From NCBI RefSeq assembly GCF_001279695.1, contig NZ_LGDD01000362.1:1-26667 (forward strand): a DNA stretch of 26,667 nt, in the 5' to 3' direction. A program made the translations under genes and the position numbers. Under the pieces are notes generated by a model, which was given only the letters and a program-made list of their open reading frames with translations, did not search any database and was not told the DNA's origin. Of the stretch, positions 8,408 through 15,031 are shown in pieces. The DNA comes from Streptomyces sp. WM6378. Lineage in GTDB: Bacteria; Actinomycetota; Actinomycetes; Streptomycetales; Streptomycetaceae. Each line of letters begins with the position of its first letter. The first letter of the stretch is position 1.

Positions 8408-9053
8408 CAACTCCCAACGAGCGAAGTTTCCCCAGGAGTTCCCGAGAAGTGTATTGGCTGCCGCGGCCGGAATGGAATATGCAGCCGTCGGCGAGGTTGG
8501 TGTTCCGCGCTGCCATGTCGAGCGCGTCCGATATGAGCGAGGTCTTCATGTGGTCGGCCGTCGCCCAGCCGATCACGGCCTTGGTGTGGCAGTCAATTGA
8601 CCGTCGCGAGATAGAAGAACCCGGCCCGGGTATGGATATACGTGATATCGCTGACCAGTTTGCGGCCGGGTGCATCCGCGGTGAAGTCACGGGCCATCAG
8701 GTCGGGTGTGGACGGCGCCGTGTCGTCGGCGACGGTGGTCAGCCGCCAGGGCCGTGGCTGGCACGGGACCAGGCCCAGCTCGCGCGTCAGAGCGCGGACC
8801 GGCTCCGGCCCGGCCTGCACGTTCATCCTCTTCAAGGCGGCGTGGACGCGCCGGTAGCCGTAGGTCTCGTGCGAGTCGGAGAGGACCTGGCGGATGATTT
8901 CCTTGAGTTCTGTGCGGCGCGCCCGACGGTGGCCGACAGCGGCCGGGAACGCCAGTGATGGAAACCCGATGTGGATACACCTGCCCAGACACACATCTGC
9001 CGCACGGGACAGGTGCCGGACTCGCCGCCGATGAACTCGTACTTCTCCGTCAC
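8408..9053 (-). pseudogene. IS3-family orfB (DDE transposase), frameshifted and truncated
   Basis: From the GTG at 9053 the frame reads VTEKYEFIGGE and GVSTSGFHHWRSRP, the usual orfB N-terminus. It shifts near 8930 into RTELKEIIRQVLSDSHETYGYRRVHAAL, the HTH_21 region, and continues to the integrase core DFTADAPGRKLVSDITYIHT (first catalytic Asp). A second shift near 8595, apparently one extra A that creates a TGA, leads into CHTKAVIGWA and IFHSGRGSQYTS (second Asp region). Similarity ends near 8408 at KLRSLGV, before the third catalytic acidic residue (Glu). At least two frameshifts plus a 3' truncation make it inactive. The GTG overlaps the TGA of orfA, the normal arrangement in IS3 elements. 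Confidence 0.88.
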
Positions 9054-9338
9054 CGGTATTCCTGGGCGAAGAAGGCCGCCGCTTTTGCTAGGAACTCGGC
9101 CTTCATCCGCGGTTCACGGTCCTCGCGTTCCAGCTCACGCAGGCGAGCGCGTTCGCCGATGTTCAGGGGCGGTTCCTCGCCGGCGTGCTCCTGCCGGTAG
9201 CGGCTGACCCAGGTACCCAGAGTTCCCTCGTTCGCCTGGGTCTCCCGTGCGACCTCGGCGCTCGGCCGGGCCCACGACCACCATCTTGACCGCCTCGTCC
9301 CTGAATTCGGGACTGAACTTCCTACGCTTTGGTGCCAC
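9050..9338 (-). pseudogene. IS3-family orfA (HTH protein), frameshifted
   Basis: From the GTG at 9338 the frame reads VAPKRRKFSPEFRDEAVKMVV, the classic orfA start. It shifts near 9270-9285 into SAEVARETQANEGTLGTWVSRYR (the helix-turn-helix), followed by a leucine-zipper-like RARLRELEREDREPRMKAEFLAKAAAFFA end. Restoring one base would give a normal-length orfA of about 95 residues. Together with the broken orfB it marks a dead IS3 copy covering roughly 8408 to 9400; the outer inverted repeats were not identified. Confidence 0.85.
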
Positions 9339-9487
9339 GTGCTCTCTCCGCCGTTCCGGACTTCGATCCCATCGGGGACCCCTGTCCGACAACTTCGGGG
9401 CGGCTCAGCGGTCGCTGCGGGGTTGAGAACCCATCTTTGAGCTGGGAGTGTGGGATGGGTGAGGTTTGCGGTGTCCAAGTGGGTCCG

Positions 9488-10144
9488 TTAGGCCTGGTGC
9501 CAGACCAGGGTGTAGCGCCAGAAGAGGCGGCGTCGCAGTCGGGCTCCAGGCAGCACGTTGCCGGCGGTGCGGGCGATGTCGGAGAAGGTCATGCATGCTG
9601 GTCGGGTTGGGGCAGTCATGGAGGCAGGCCGTGGCGCCCTGCGCCCCTTGGTCTTGATCCAGGCCATGGCGACATTCAGTGGAATGGCAGCGGCGCCGAG
9701 AAGATGATCGCCGAAGGACTGCGGGCGTGCGACCCCGACGATGACCAAAGTTCCCCCGGGCGACAGATGTTGGCGGAAACGGTCGAGAGCATCGGCGAGA
9801 GGAAGATGGTGGATGGCGGCGACACACGTGATGACGTCGTAGGAGCCCGGTGGTATCTCGGTCAGCGCATCACCAACGGTGAACGACACCGGGACGGCCG
9901 GAGGAGTGAGCTCCCGCGCTCGCTCAACGATCATGGGATCGGCGTCGACGCCTTGCACCGACTTTGCTCGTGAAGCCAGAAGTCTGGCGAGGTCACCGCT
10001 CCCGGATCCCACGTCCAGGCCCCGGTCGAATCGTCTGGGGAGCTGCCGCAGGATCCATCGGTGGTAATGGGCATTGTGGTCCCAGGGATGGGCGGCATGA
10101 AACGCGTGAAGGGCATGGAGCACGCGGGGTATCACTGTCGTCAT
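9488..10144 (-). CDS. Class I SAM-dependent methyltransferase
   Basis: This is a 218-residue soluble protein with a methyltransferase_11/25-type core. RGLDVGSGSGDLARLL (about 41-56) is motif I, the SAM-binding glycine loop; VQGVDADPMIVERAR places the acidic residue that binds the SAM ribose; YDVITCVAAIHHLPL is the motif preceding the active site; LSPGGTLVIVG is the next core strand. The C-terminal part (about 150-218) is basic and would cap the active site. The acceptor cannot be predicted. It lies alone between the IS3 remnant and an IS5 fragment, with no co-oriented neighbour, so it may be a passenger gene or the survivor of a disrupted cluster. No strong ribosome site precedes the chosen ATG, leaving the exact start open. 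Confidence 0.8.
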   Translation of the reverse strand: MTTVIPRVLHALHAFHAAHPWDHNAHYHRWILRQLPRRFDRGLDVGSGSGDLARLLASRAKSVQGVDADPMIVERARELTPPAVPVSFTVGDALTEIPPGSYDVITCVAAIHHLPLADALDRFRQHLSPGGTLVIVGVARPQSFGDHLLGAAAIPLNVAMAWIKTKGRRAPRPASMTAPTRPACMTFSDIARTAGNVLPGARLRRRLFWRYTLVWHQA

Positions 10145-10201
10145 GGCATGAGTCCATCATGCTCAGCTGCCAGGACTCCGTTGCGGGATTCAAGCGTTCA
10201 G

Positions 10202-10464
10202 TCAGGCTGCCTGGAGAGCCTGGGCGGGCCGTGGGGCAGCGGCCGTGGGATGGATGGGGTGGCGGGTGAGTCGCCGGGTCATGAACGTGATCGCGGCGAG
10301 GGTGAGCATCGCTTCGGAGTGCTCGGGGCGGGTCTCGTAGTCGCGGACGTTCCGGCGCGCGTGCAACAACCACGCCAGCGACCTCTCCACCACCCAGCGC
10401 CTTGGCAGGATCACAAACCCCTTGGCCCCCTTGGGCCTGCTCACGGTCTTGATCGTCAGGTGGA
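10202..10464 (-). pseudogene. IS5-family transposase, C-terminal fragment
   Basis: The leftward frame contains GFVILPRRWVVERSLAWLLHARRNVRDYE, followed by AMLTLAAITFMTRRLTR. This is the C-terminal end of an IS5-family DDE transposase, including the VERSLAW segment around the last catalytic Glu. The frame can be followed upstream to about 10464 (TIKTVSRPKGAKGF), after which similarity stops. Everything N-terminal to this, including the two catalytic Asp residues, is missing. It points away from the IS5-like N-terminal fragment that begins 36 bp to its right. Confidence 0.82.
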
Positions 10465-10580
10465 GGAAGGACTTTGGCCCAGGCGACGAGGGTGCCCGCG
10501 TAAGAGGACATCTGATCTAGGTAGTTGGTGATTTGGGATGTTCTTGTGGCTGCTGGCGATGATGGGTCATTGCACAGTGG

Positions 10581-11021
10581 GTGAGCACTCGTCGCCCGTA
10601 TCGCGGTGATGTGTCTGATGCCCGGTGGGCTTTGATCGAGCCGGTGTTCACGGAGTGGCGGTCCGGGCGGACTGGGCCCGGTGTGGCGGCTCGGGTGCAT
10701 GACCTGCGGGAGATCGTGAACGCGATCCTCTATGTCAACCGAACCGGCATTCCGTGGGAGTACCTGTCCCACGACTTCCCACCGCACAAGACCGTCTACG
10801 ACTACTACGCGAAGTGGGAGGCGGACGGCACCACCGGGCGGGTCCATGACCTGCTGCGGGACAAGACACGCCGCGCCCACGGTCGTGTCGCCGAACCGTC
10901 GGCAGCCGTGGTGGATGCCCAGAGCGTGAAGATCTCGGCAAACGTGGCCGAGAGCAGCCAGGGCCCGCGCCCAGCTGACCGCGCTCCCCGTAAGGCCGCC
11001 GCCTCGTGGCCGGCCGCCTGA
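10581..11021 (+). pseudogene. IS5-family transposase, N-terminal fragment
   Basis: The GTG-started frame gives MSTRRPYRGDVSDARWALIE, then LREIVNAILYVNRTGIPWEYL and HKTVYDYYAKWEADGT, the DUF4096/N-terminal domain of IS5-family transposases. It continues to VVDAQSVKISANVAESSQG, which contains the first catalytic Asp. Family similarity ends near 10965, and the remaining roughly 18 codons (PRPADRAPRKAAASW) are unrelated, consistent with an internal deletion joining the 5' part to the 3' end region. It lacks the rest of the catalytic domain and cannot be an active transposase. Confidence 0.85.
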
Positions 11022-11043
11022 CCCCGTCACGACCACCTGGAGA

Positions 11044-11096
11044 TAAGAAGACATCTCATTTGGTGAGTCTGCGGTAGCAGATGAGATGTCTTCTTA
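11044..11096. repeat. 16-bp perfect inverted repeat, two IS-end-like arms back to back
   Basis: TAAGAAGACATCTCAT (11044-11059) and its exact reverse complement (11081-11096) flank a 21-nt spacer. The right arm is also the right end of the IS5-like remnant. The left arm is a second end in opposite orientation, so this is either the junction of two element ends or a solo palindromic relic. It could also fold in RNA. Confidence 0.85.
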
Positions 11097-11105
11097 CTCA
11101 CGACA

Positions 11106-11192
11106 GCGCCCCGTCTCCGGCACGATCGGAGAGCGGGGCGCCTTGGGTGGTGCAGACCGTCGGGGGAAACTCCGTCCAGCTTCCCCCGACGG
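11106..11192. terminator. Two strong hairpins downstream of the isochorismatase-family gene
   Basis: CCGTCGGGGGAA (11157-11168) and TTCCCCCGACGG (11181-11192) form a perfect 12-bp stem, 14 nt beyond the leftward stop codon. A second, larger stem pairs 11106-11119 with 11127-11141, with one bulged base and a 7-nt loop. Neither has a long T-tract. Their position suggests termination of the leftward gene and insulation of the cluster from the insertion-sequence zone. Confidence 0.7.
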
Positions 11193-11205
11193 TGTCCGGG
11201 GGCTG

Positions 11206-11790
11206 TCAGGCGAGGTCGTTCACGGTGGGGACGACGATGCCGTAGAGCTCGGTGACGGTGGCGAGTGCGCCGTCGTGGATCTGCTGGGCGGAGATGTGCT
11301 CCTGGCCTGCGGCGGTGGTGGGCAGGGACCGGGTGGCGGAGGCTTTGGCGACGACGGTGGGGCGGAAGCCGTTGAGGAAGGCGCCCTGGGCGGTGAACAG
11401 GACGCACATGTTCGTCATGAAGCCGGCGAGGATGACGTTTTCGTGTCCGGCTTCCTTGACGAGGGTGGCGAGGTTCGTCTCGTGGAAGGCGTTGGGGACG
11501 GACTTGATGACGCGGCCTTCTCCGGCGATGGGGGCGATGTCGGCGATGATCTGACCGTCTTCGGTGTCGGGCTGGTAACCCTTGTCCTGGACGTGGATGA
11601 CGGTGGCGCCTGCGGCGCGGGCTGCGGCAAGGAGGCGCTTGCCTTCGGCGACGGCGTCCTTCCATCCGTCGAGTTCCATGGTGCCGTGGGTGTAGGTGTT
11701 CTGGAAGTCGATGAGGATGACGGTTGCGTCAGCCAGGGAGGCGGGGGTCTCGTCGAACTTGTTGAGCTGGCGCAGCGTGGTGGTGCCCAT
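11206..11790 (-). CDS. Isochorismatase-family cysteine hydrolase
   Basis: This is a 194-residue protein of the isochorismatase/nicotinamidase superfamily. All three catalytic elements are visible: Asp in VILIDFQNTY (about 24-33), Lys in VIKSVPNAF, and the nucleophilic Cys in GFMTNMCVLFTA preceded by the expected region for the cis-peptide. Members hydrolyse isochorismate, nicotinamide, ureido compounds or biuret-like amides; sequence alone does not separate these. The start at 11790 (MGTTTLRQLN) is chosen because AAAGGGGA lies just upstream and the family strand begins soon after; the ORF could extend to 11862 but would run over the promoter. It is divergent from the TetR-type gene and shares a regulatory element with it and with the monooxygenase operon, which ties it to the same system. 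Confidence 0.85.
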   Translation of the reverse strand: MGTTTLRQLNKFDETPASLADATVILIDFQNTYTHGTMELDGWKDAVAEGKRLLAAARAAGATVIHVQDKGYQPDTEDGQIIADIAPIAGEGRVIKSVPNAFHETNLATLVKEAGHENVILAGFMTNMCVLFTAQGAFLNGFRPTVVAKASATRSLPTTAAGQEHISAQQIHDGALATVTELYGIVVPTVNDLA

Positions 11791-11850
11791 GGGGGTCCCC
11801 TTTGAGGAATGTGGAAGGCAGTAGCGCTGATGAGCGCCCTGTGGTGTTGG

Positions 11851-11874
11851 CGACGCTAACACAAGACGTAAGCG
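11851..11874 (-). promoter_or_regulatory. Shared 18-bp element at the hydrolase promoter (site 1)
   Basis: Read leftward it contains CTTACG-TCTTG-TGTTAGC followed by GTCG. Over 24 bp it matches the monooxygenase site at 20 positions. TTAGCG would be the -10 hexamer, with TGTACA about 18 bp upstream as a -35 candidate. GCTTACG and TGTTAGC form an imperfect dyad (GCTAACA would be perfect). Most likely an operator for the adjacent TetR-type protein, but a special promoter class is not excluded. Confidence 0.7.
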
Positions 11875-11936
11875 GGGTGTACATGGTGCCAGTGGTTCCG
11901 TTTGTGTGGGTTGGCAGTTTCCCCTGGTCAGGGGCG

Positions 11937-11971
11937 TTAGCGGTTCATACGTGAACTGTTAGCATGGCTTC
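11937..11971 (+). promoter_or_regulatory. Promoter/operator of the TetR-type gene (site 2), apparently leaderless
   Basis: CATACG-TGAAC-TGTTAGC (11946-11963) is the third member of the shared element set, with the same 5-bp gap. The perfect dyad GTTCA-N4-TGAAC (11943-11956) overlaps it. TTAGCG (11937-11942) and TTAGCA (11959-11964) are 16 bp apart and could serve as -35 and -10. The ATG at 11972 is only 7 nt past the -10 and has no Shine-Dalgarno sequence, so the mRNA probably starts at or near the AUG. Confidence 0.6.
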
Positions 11972-12646
11972 ATGTCGACAGCGAGAGAGCGCATTCTGGC
12001 CGCCACGACCGAGCTGATTGCTTCGCAGAGTGCGGAGGAGATCTCTACGCGGTCGATTTGCGCGAAGGCGCAGGTGGGGGCCCCTGAGATTTCCCGGCAG
12101 TTCGGGGGGAAGCGGGGGTTGATGGCGGTGGTGGCAGACCGTGGCTTTGAGCGTTTTCTGGCCAGCAAGCGGAAGAACCCCCGGACGGAGGATCCCGTGG
12201 CGGATGTGCGGACGGCGTGGGACAGTCACGTGCGTTTCGCCTTGGAAAATCCGCATCTGTACCGGTTGATGTTCACGCCGGACGGGGAGCCGAAGTCGCA
12301 GGCGGTCAAGGAGGCTCAGGCGTTGCTGCTGGGAGTGCTGGGGCGGTGCGAGGCGGCGGGGCGGCTGGTGCTGGCGCCGGTGGTCGCGGGCCAGGCAATT
12401 CTGGCGGCGAACGTGGGCGTGTGTCTCATGATGCTGTCGTTTCCCGAGCTGTTCGGGGATCTGGCGGTGTCTGAGGTGGTGCGTGATGCGGTCCTCGGGA
12501 AGGTGACGGGTCAGGCGCAGGAGGACGGGGATGCGGGCAAGGCGGCTGCGGCGGTGCTGGCGCGGGCGCTGGTGGGGACGCTGTCGGGAACTGTGACGGT
12601 GGAGGATGAAGTGGTTCAGGCGTTGTCGCGGTCGCTTGATTCCTAG
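11972..12646 (+). CDS. TetR/AcrR-family transcriptional regulator
   Basis: This is a 224-residue protein. The N-terminal DNA-binding domain (about residues 4-52) has ERILAATTELIASQSAEEIS, the recognition segment STRSICAKAQVGAPEISRQFGGKRGL, and the following ADRGF helix, a standard TetR layout (SRQFGGK in place of the more usual YYHFxxK). The remaining helical domain, with ALENPHLYRLMFTPDG, resembles TetR C-terminal ligand domains of the WHG type. It lies between the divergent hydrolase and the monooxygenase operon, all three with the same promoter element, so it is the obvious autoregulated local repressor. Many TetR proteins respond to the cluster's substrate or product; the ligand here is unknown. 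It ends just before a strong terminator. Confidence 0.88.
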   Translation: MSTARERILAATTELIASQSAEEISTRSICAKAQVGAPEISRQFGGKRGLMAVVADRGFERFLASKRKNPRTEDPVADVRTAWDSHVRFALENPHLYRLMFTPDGEPKSQAVKEAQALLLGVLGRCEAAGRLVLAPVVAGQAILAANVGVCLMMLSFPELFGDLAVSEVVRDAVLGKVTGQAQEDGDAGKAAAAVLARALVGTLSGTVTVEDEVVQALSRSLDS

Positions 12647-12665
12647 ATTTTCGCAGGTCAGAGGG

Positions 12666-12694
12666 GCCCCGCCCGGGTCGGGCGGGGCTTTTTT
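12666..12694 (+). terminator. Rho-independent terminator after the TetR-type gene
   Basis: GCCCCGCCC (12666-12674) and GGGCGGGGC (12680-12688) form a perfect 9-bp stem with a 5-nt loop, followed by six T residues. It separates the regulator transcript from the monooxygenase promoter about 20 bp downstream. Confidence 0.92.
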
Positions 12695-12715
12695 CATGCC
12701 CGGGAGCGTTACCAA

Positions 12716-12739
12716 CGCTTACGCGATGTGTTAGCTTCG
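12716..12739 (+). promoter_or_regulatory. Shared 18-bp element at the monooxygenase operon promoter (site 3)
   Basis: It contains CTTACG-CGATG-TGTTAGC followed by TTCG, nearly identical to the hydrolase promoter site. TTACCA (about 16 bp upstream) and TTAGCT (12731-12736) are candidate -35 and -10 hexamers. Transcription would start near 12743, leaving an untranslated leader of about 155 nt. The sharing of the box between two outward-facing promoters and the regulator gene is the main argument for a single local regulon. Confidence 0.7.
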
Positions 12740-12743
12740 TGAA

Positions 12744-12899
12744 CACCTCAAGGAGGGCTCGACCCGTCCTTGAGGGCGACCGCTGCTGTGCGGGAGAAGT
12801 GCGTCACGGGGGACGCCAGGAGCCTTTTTTGTCCCTTCCGTCCCGCCCGGAAAAGCACCTATTTCTTCCGTATGCCCATTTTTTCGGAGGGGACCAGAT
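12744..12899 (+). promoter_or_regulatory. Structured 5' leader of the monooxygenase operon
   Basis: At the predicted 5' end CCTCAAGGA (12746-12754) pairs perfectly with TCCTTGAGG (12767-12775), and GGG/CCC inside may extend the stem. The loop side carries AGGAGGG, a strong ribosome-site-like sequence with no start codon suitably placed. Further on, GCGTC-N6-GACGC lies 8 nt before six T residues, so it could act as an attenuator. Near the gene, TTCCG can pair with CGGAG of the true ribosome site before ATG 12900. No known riboswitch class was recognised. Confidence 0.45.
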
Positions 12900-14426
12900 A
12901 TGTCTGCTGTACCCACGCCCGATGAGGCGCCCAACGAGCTGATGACGGGCGACTCCTTTCTGGAGAGCCTGCGGGACGGGCGTCAGGTTTTCGTGGACGG
13001 GGAGGTCGTCAAGGACGTCACCACCCATCCGGCGTTCGCAGGCGCCGCGAAGTCGTCCGCGCACCTGTATGACGCGCTGCACGCGCCGGAGACGAAGGAC
13101 TTGATGACGACGGTCGACCGGTACACCGGCCACCGCGTCCACCGGTTCTTCACCCCCGCGCACTCGGCCGAGGAACTGCTCAAGGCCCGGGACGCGATCG
13201 AGCACTGGGCGCGCATGAGCTACGGGTTCATGAACCGCACGCCGGACTACAAGGCCTCCTTCATGGCCGGCCTCGTCTCCACCCAGGATTTCTACGCCCC
13301 TTACGACTCCAACGCGCGGGCCTGGTACGACAAGTACGTCAAGCAGGGCATGGCCGTCTCGCACGCGATCGTCAACCCGCCGGTGGACCGCAACCGGGCT
13401 TCGCACGAGATCTCGGACGTATTCATCACGGTCGTCGAGGAGCGGGATGACGGCATCGTGGTGGAGGGCGCCAAGCTGATGGCGACCGGCTCGGCCCTGA
13501 CGAACGCGGCGTTCGTGGGTCAGATCCACCTGGGCAACCTGCAAAAGGGCAAGGCCGAAGACATGGCGCTGGCGTTCATCGCGCCGATGAACACCCCGGG
13601 CCTGAAGGTGATCTGCCGTCCCTCCTACGAGAAGAAGGCCGCGTCCCCGTTCGACAGTCCGCTCTCCAGCCGGTTCGACGAGAACGACACGGTCCTGGTC
13701 TTCGACAACGCGTTCATCCCGTGGGAGAACGTGCTGATCTACCGGGACACCGAGAAGATCCACGAGTACTTCCCCCGCTCGGGCCTGCTGTCGCGCGGCT
13801 TCTTCCAGGGCGCCATCCGGATGGCGGTCAAGCTGGAGTTCATGGCGGGCCTCCTCGACAAGGGCACCCGCATGAACGGCACCCAGGACTTCAGGGGCGT
13901 CAAGGCCGGGCTGGGCGAACTCCTCGCGTGGCGTCATCTGACGTGGGCGATGACCACCGCCATGGCCATGGACCCCGAGGAGGGTCCGGCGGGAACGGTG
14001 CTGCCGAAGCTGGAATATGCCGCCAGTCACCGGGTGCTGGCCCCCCTGTCCTGGCGCCGGGTCCACGACTTCTTCGAGGAGCACCTGGCGGGCTCGCTCT
14101 TGATGACCGGCTCCAGCTACAAGGACTTGCAGAACACCGAGCTGCGCCCGCTGCTGGATCGTTTTTACCGGGGCTCGGCCGGGGGTGCGGAGGAGCGGAT
14201 CAAGCTGTTCAAGCTGGCGTGGGACGCGATCGGCAGCGAGTTCGGCGGCCGTCATGAGCTGTATGAGCTGAACTACGCGGGCGGCCCCGACCAGGTGCGT
14301 CTCGACACCGCCAACGCCGCGCAGGCGATGGGGCTGCTCGACGCCTACGGCGCCCAGGTCGACAAGGCGATGGGCGACTACGACCTGGACGGCTTCACCC
14401 GGGGCCGCTGGGCCGAGGACCGCTGA
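12900..14426 (+). CDS. HpaB-type FADH2-dependent 4-hydroxyphenylacetate 3-monooxygenase family
   Basis: This is a 508-residue oxygenase component of a two-component flavin monooxygenase, the type that ortho-hydroxylates phenols using reduced FAD from a partner. The N-terminus has the family signature FLESLRDGRQVFVDGEVVKDV and THPAF (residues 20-46). SYGFMNRTPDYKASF (about 107-121) follows, then SHAIVNPPVDRNR (about 154-166), which holds the conserved active-site His, then GAKLMATGSAL. The C-terminal helical half has FFQGAIRMAVKLEFMAGL and the GSSYKD segment. Length equals normal HpaB/SgcC-type enzymes. The flavin reductase directly downstream is the expected partner. Substrates in the family range from 4-hydroxyphenylacetate to carrier-bound beta-tyrosine and chlorophenols; the phenolic substrate here is inferred, not seen. 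GGAGGGG precedes the ATG. Confidence 0.9.
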   Translation: MSAVPTPDEAPNELMTGDSFLESLRDGRQVFVDGEVVKDVTTHPAFAGAAKSSAHLYDALHAPETKDLMTTVDRYTGHRVHRFFTPAHSAEELLKARDAIEHWARMSYGFMNRTPDYKASFMAGLVSTQDFYAPYDSNARAWYDKYVKQGMAVSHAIVNPPVDRNRASHEISDVFITVVEERDDGIVVEGAKLMATGSALTNAAFVGQIHLGNLQKGKAEDMALAFIAPMNTPGLKVICRPSYEKKAASPFDSPLSSRFDENDTVLVFDNAFIPWENVLIYRDTEKIHEYFPRSGLLSRGFFQGAIRMAVKLEFMAGLLDKGTRMNGTQDFRGVKAGLGELLAWRHLTWAMTTAMAMDPEEGPAGTVLPKLEYAASHRVLAPLSWRRVHDFFEEHLAGSLLMTGSSYKDLQNTELRPLLDRFYRGSAGGAEERIKLFKLAWDAIGSEFGGRHELYELNYAGGPDQVRLDTANAAQAMGLLDAYGAQVDKAMGDYDLDGFTRGRWAEDR

Positions 14427-14521
14427 CCGCAGGGTCACCCACAGACGCAGCCGGGTGCCGTCTCCCCCTTCCCCCGCCGGCTCCCGGCTGCCCTCCTGCT
14501 CACGCTCTGGAGGTTTTTCCC

Positions 14522-15031
14522 GTGACTGACGACCTGCGCAGCGTCATGCGCCAGTTCGCCACCGGTGTATGTATCGCGACGACCTGCCGCTACACACGGG
14601 CCGGTGCCCGTCGCCACAACGCGATCACCGTCAACTCTCTTGCCTCACTGTCCCTCACCCCGCCACTGGTGAGCTTGAGTTTCCGGGCGGACTCCGAATT
14701 CCTCGCCGATGCACTGGCCTCACGCGTGTTCGCCGTCTCCATCCTCGGCGCGGACGCGGAAGAGACGGCCCGTACGTTCGCGGGACGGCGGCCCGAGCGG
14801 GACCGTGCCCTGCGCGCCGCCGCTACCCGTCCCGGAGAGCACACAGGAGCGTTGCTGTTCGCCGGGGCCGGGTGGATGGAGTGCCGCTACTACGACCGCT
14901 ACGCGGTCGGTGACCACGTCCAGGTGATCGGCGAGGCCGTCGCCCTGGGTGCTGCCGGCTCCGAGCACACCCCGCTGATTTTCCTCGGTGGTGGTTTTCA
15001 CCGCCTCGACACCGAAAGCGCCGCCTCATGA
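14522..15031 (+). CDS. NAD(P)H:flavin reductase (HpaC-like split-barrel)
   Basis: This is a 169-residue FMN-binding split-barrel protein. SVMRQFATGVCIATT (about 7-21), HNAITVNSLASLSLTPPLVSLSF (about 37-59) and the late DHVQVIGEAVAL and PLIFLGGGFHRL segments are the usual landmarks of the flavin_reduct family. It would supply reduced flavin to the monooxygenase encoded immediately upstream, which has no reducing domain of its own. The start is a GTG preceded by CTGGAGG with 8 nt spacing. An insertion (CRYTRAGARRHN) replaces the usual GxxHGMT entry, a mild departure from the consensus. Its stop overlaps the next start codon as ATGA, so the secreted protein downstream is translationally coupled. 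Confidence 0.88.
   Translation: MTDDLRSVMRQFATGVCIATTCRYTRAGARRHNAITVNSLASLSLTPPLVSLSFRADSEFLADALASRVFAVSILGADAEETARTFAGRRPERDRALRAAATRPGEHTGALLFAGAGWMECRYYDRYAVGDHVQVIGEAVALGAAGSEHTPLIFLGGGFHRLDTESAAS

Larger units (their letters stand above)
10501..11096 (+). mobile_element. Internally deleted IS5-like element with both inverted-repeat ends
   Basis: The left end TAAGAGGACATCTGATCT (10501-10518) and the reverse complement of the right end, TAAGAAGACATCTCATCT (11079-11096), match at 16 of 18 bases. They bracket 596 bp that hold only the first third of an IS5-family transposase. The element is therefore a deletion derivative, MITE-like in size, that keeps ends a related transposase could still act on. 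An obvious flanking target duplication is not seen. Confidence 0.65.

Noticed and set aside
11086..11805. Rightward Gly/Asp-rich open frame opposite the isochorismatase-family gene
   Set aside because: Composition is that of an antisense shadow; the leftward protein has all three catalytic elements of its family.
12804..14438. Leftward open frame of 544 codons opposite the monooxygenase
   Set aside because: Low-complexity Arg/Val/His-rich translation, no family features, and it lies fully over a well-supported gene.
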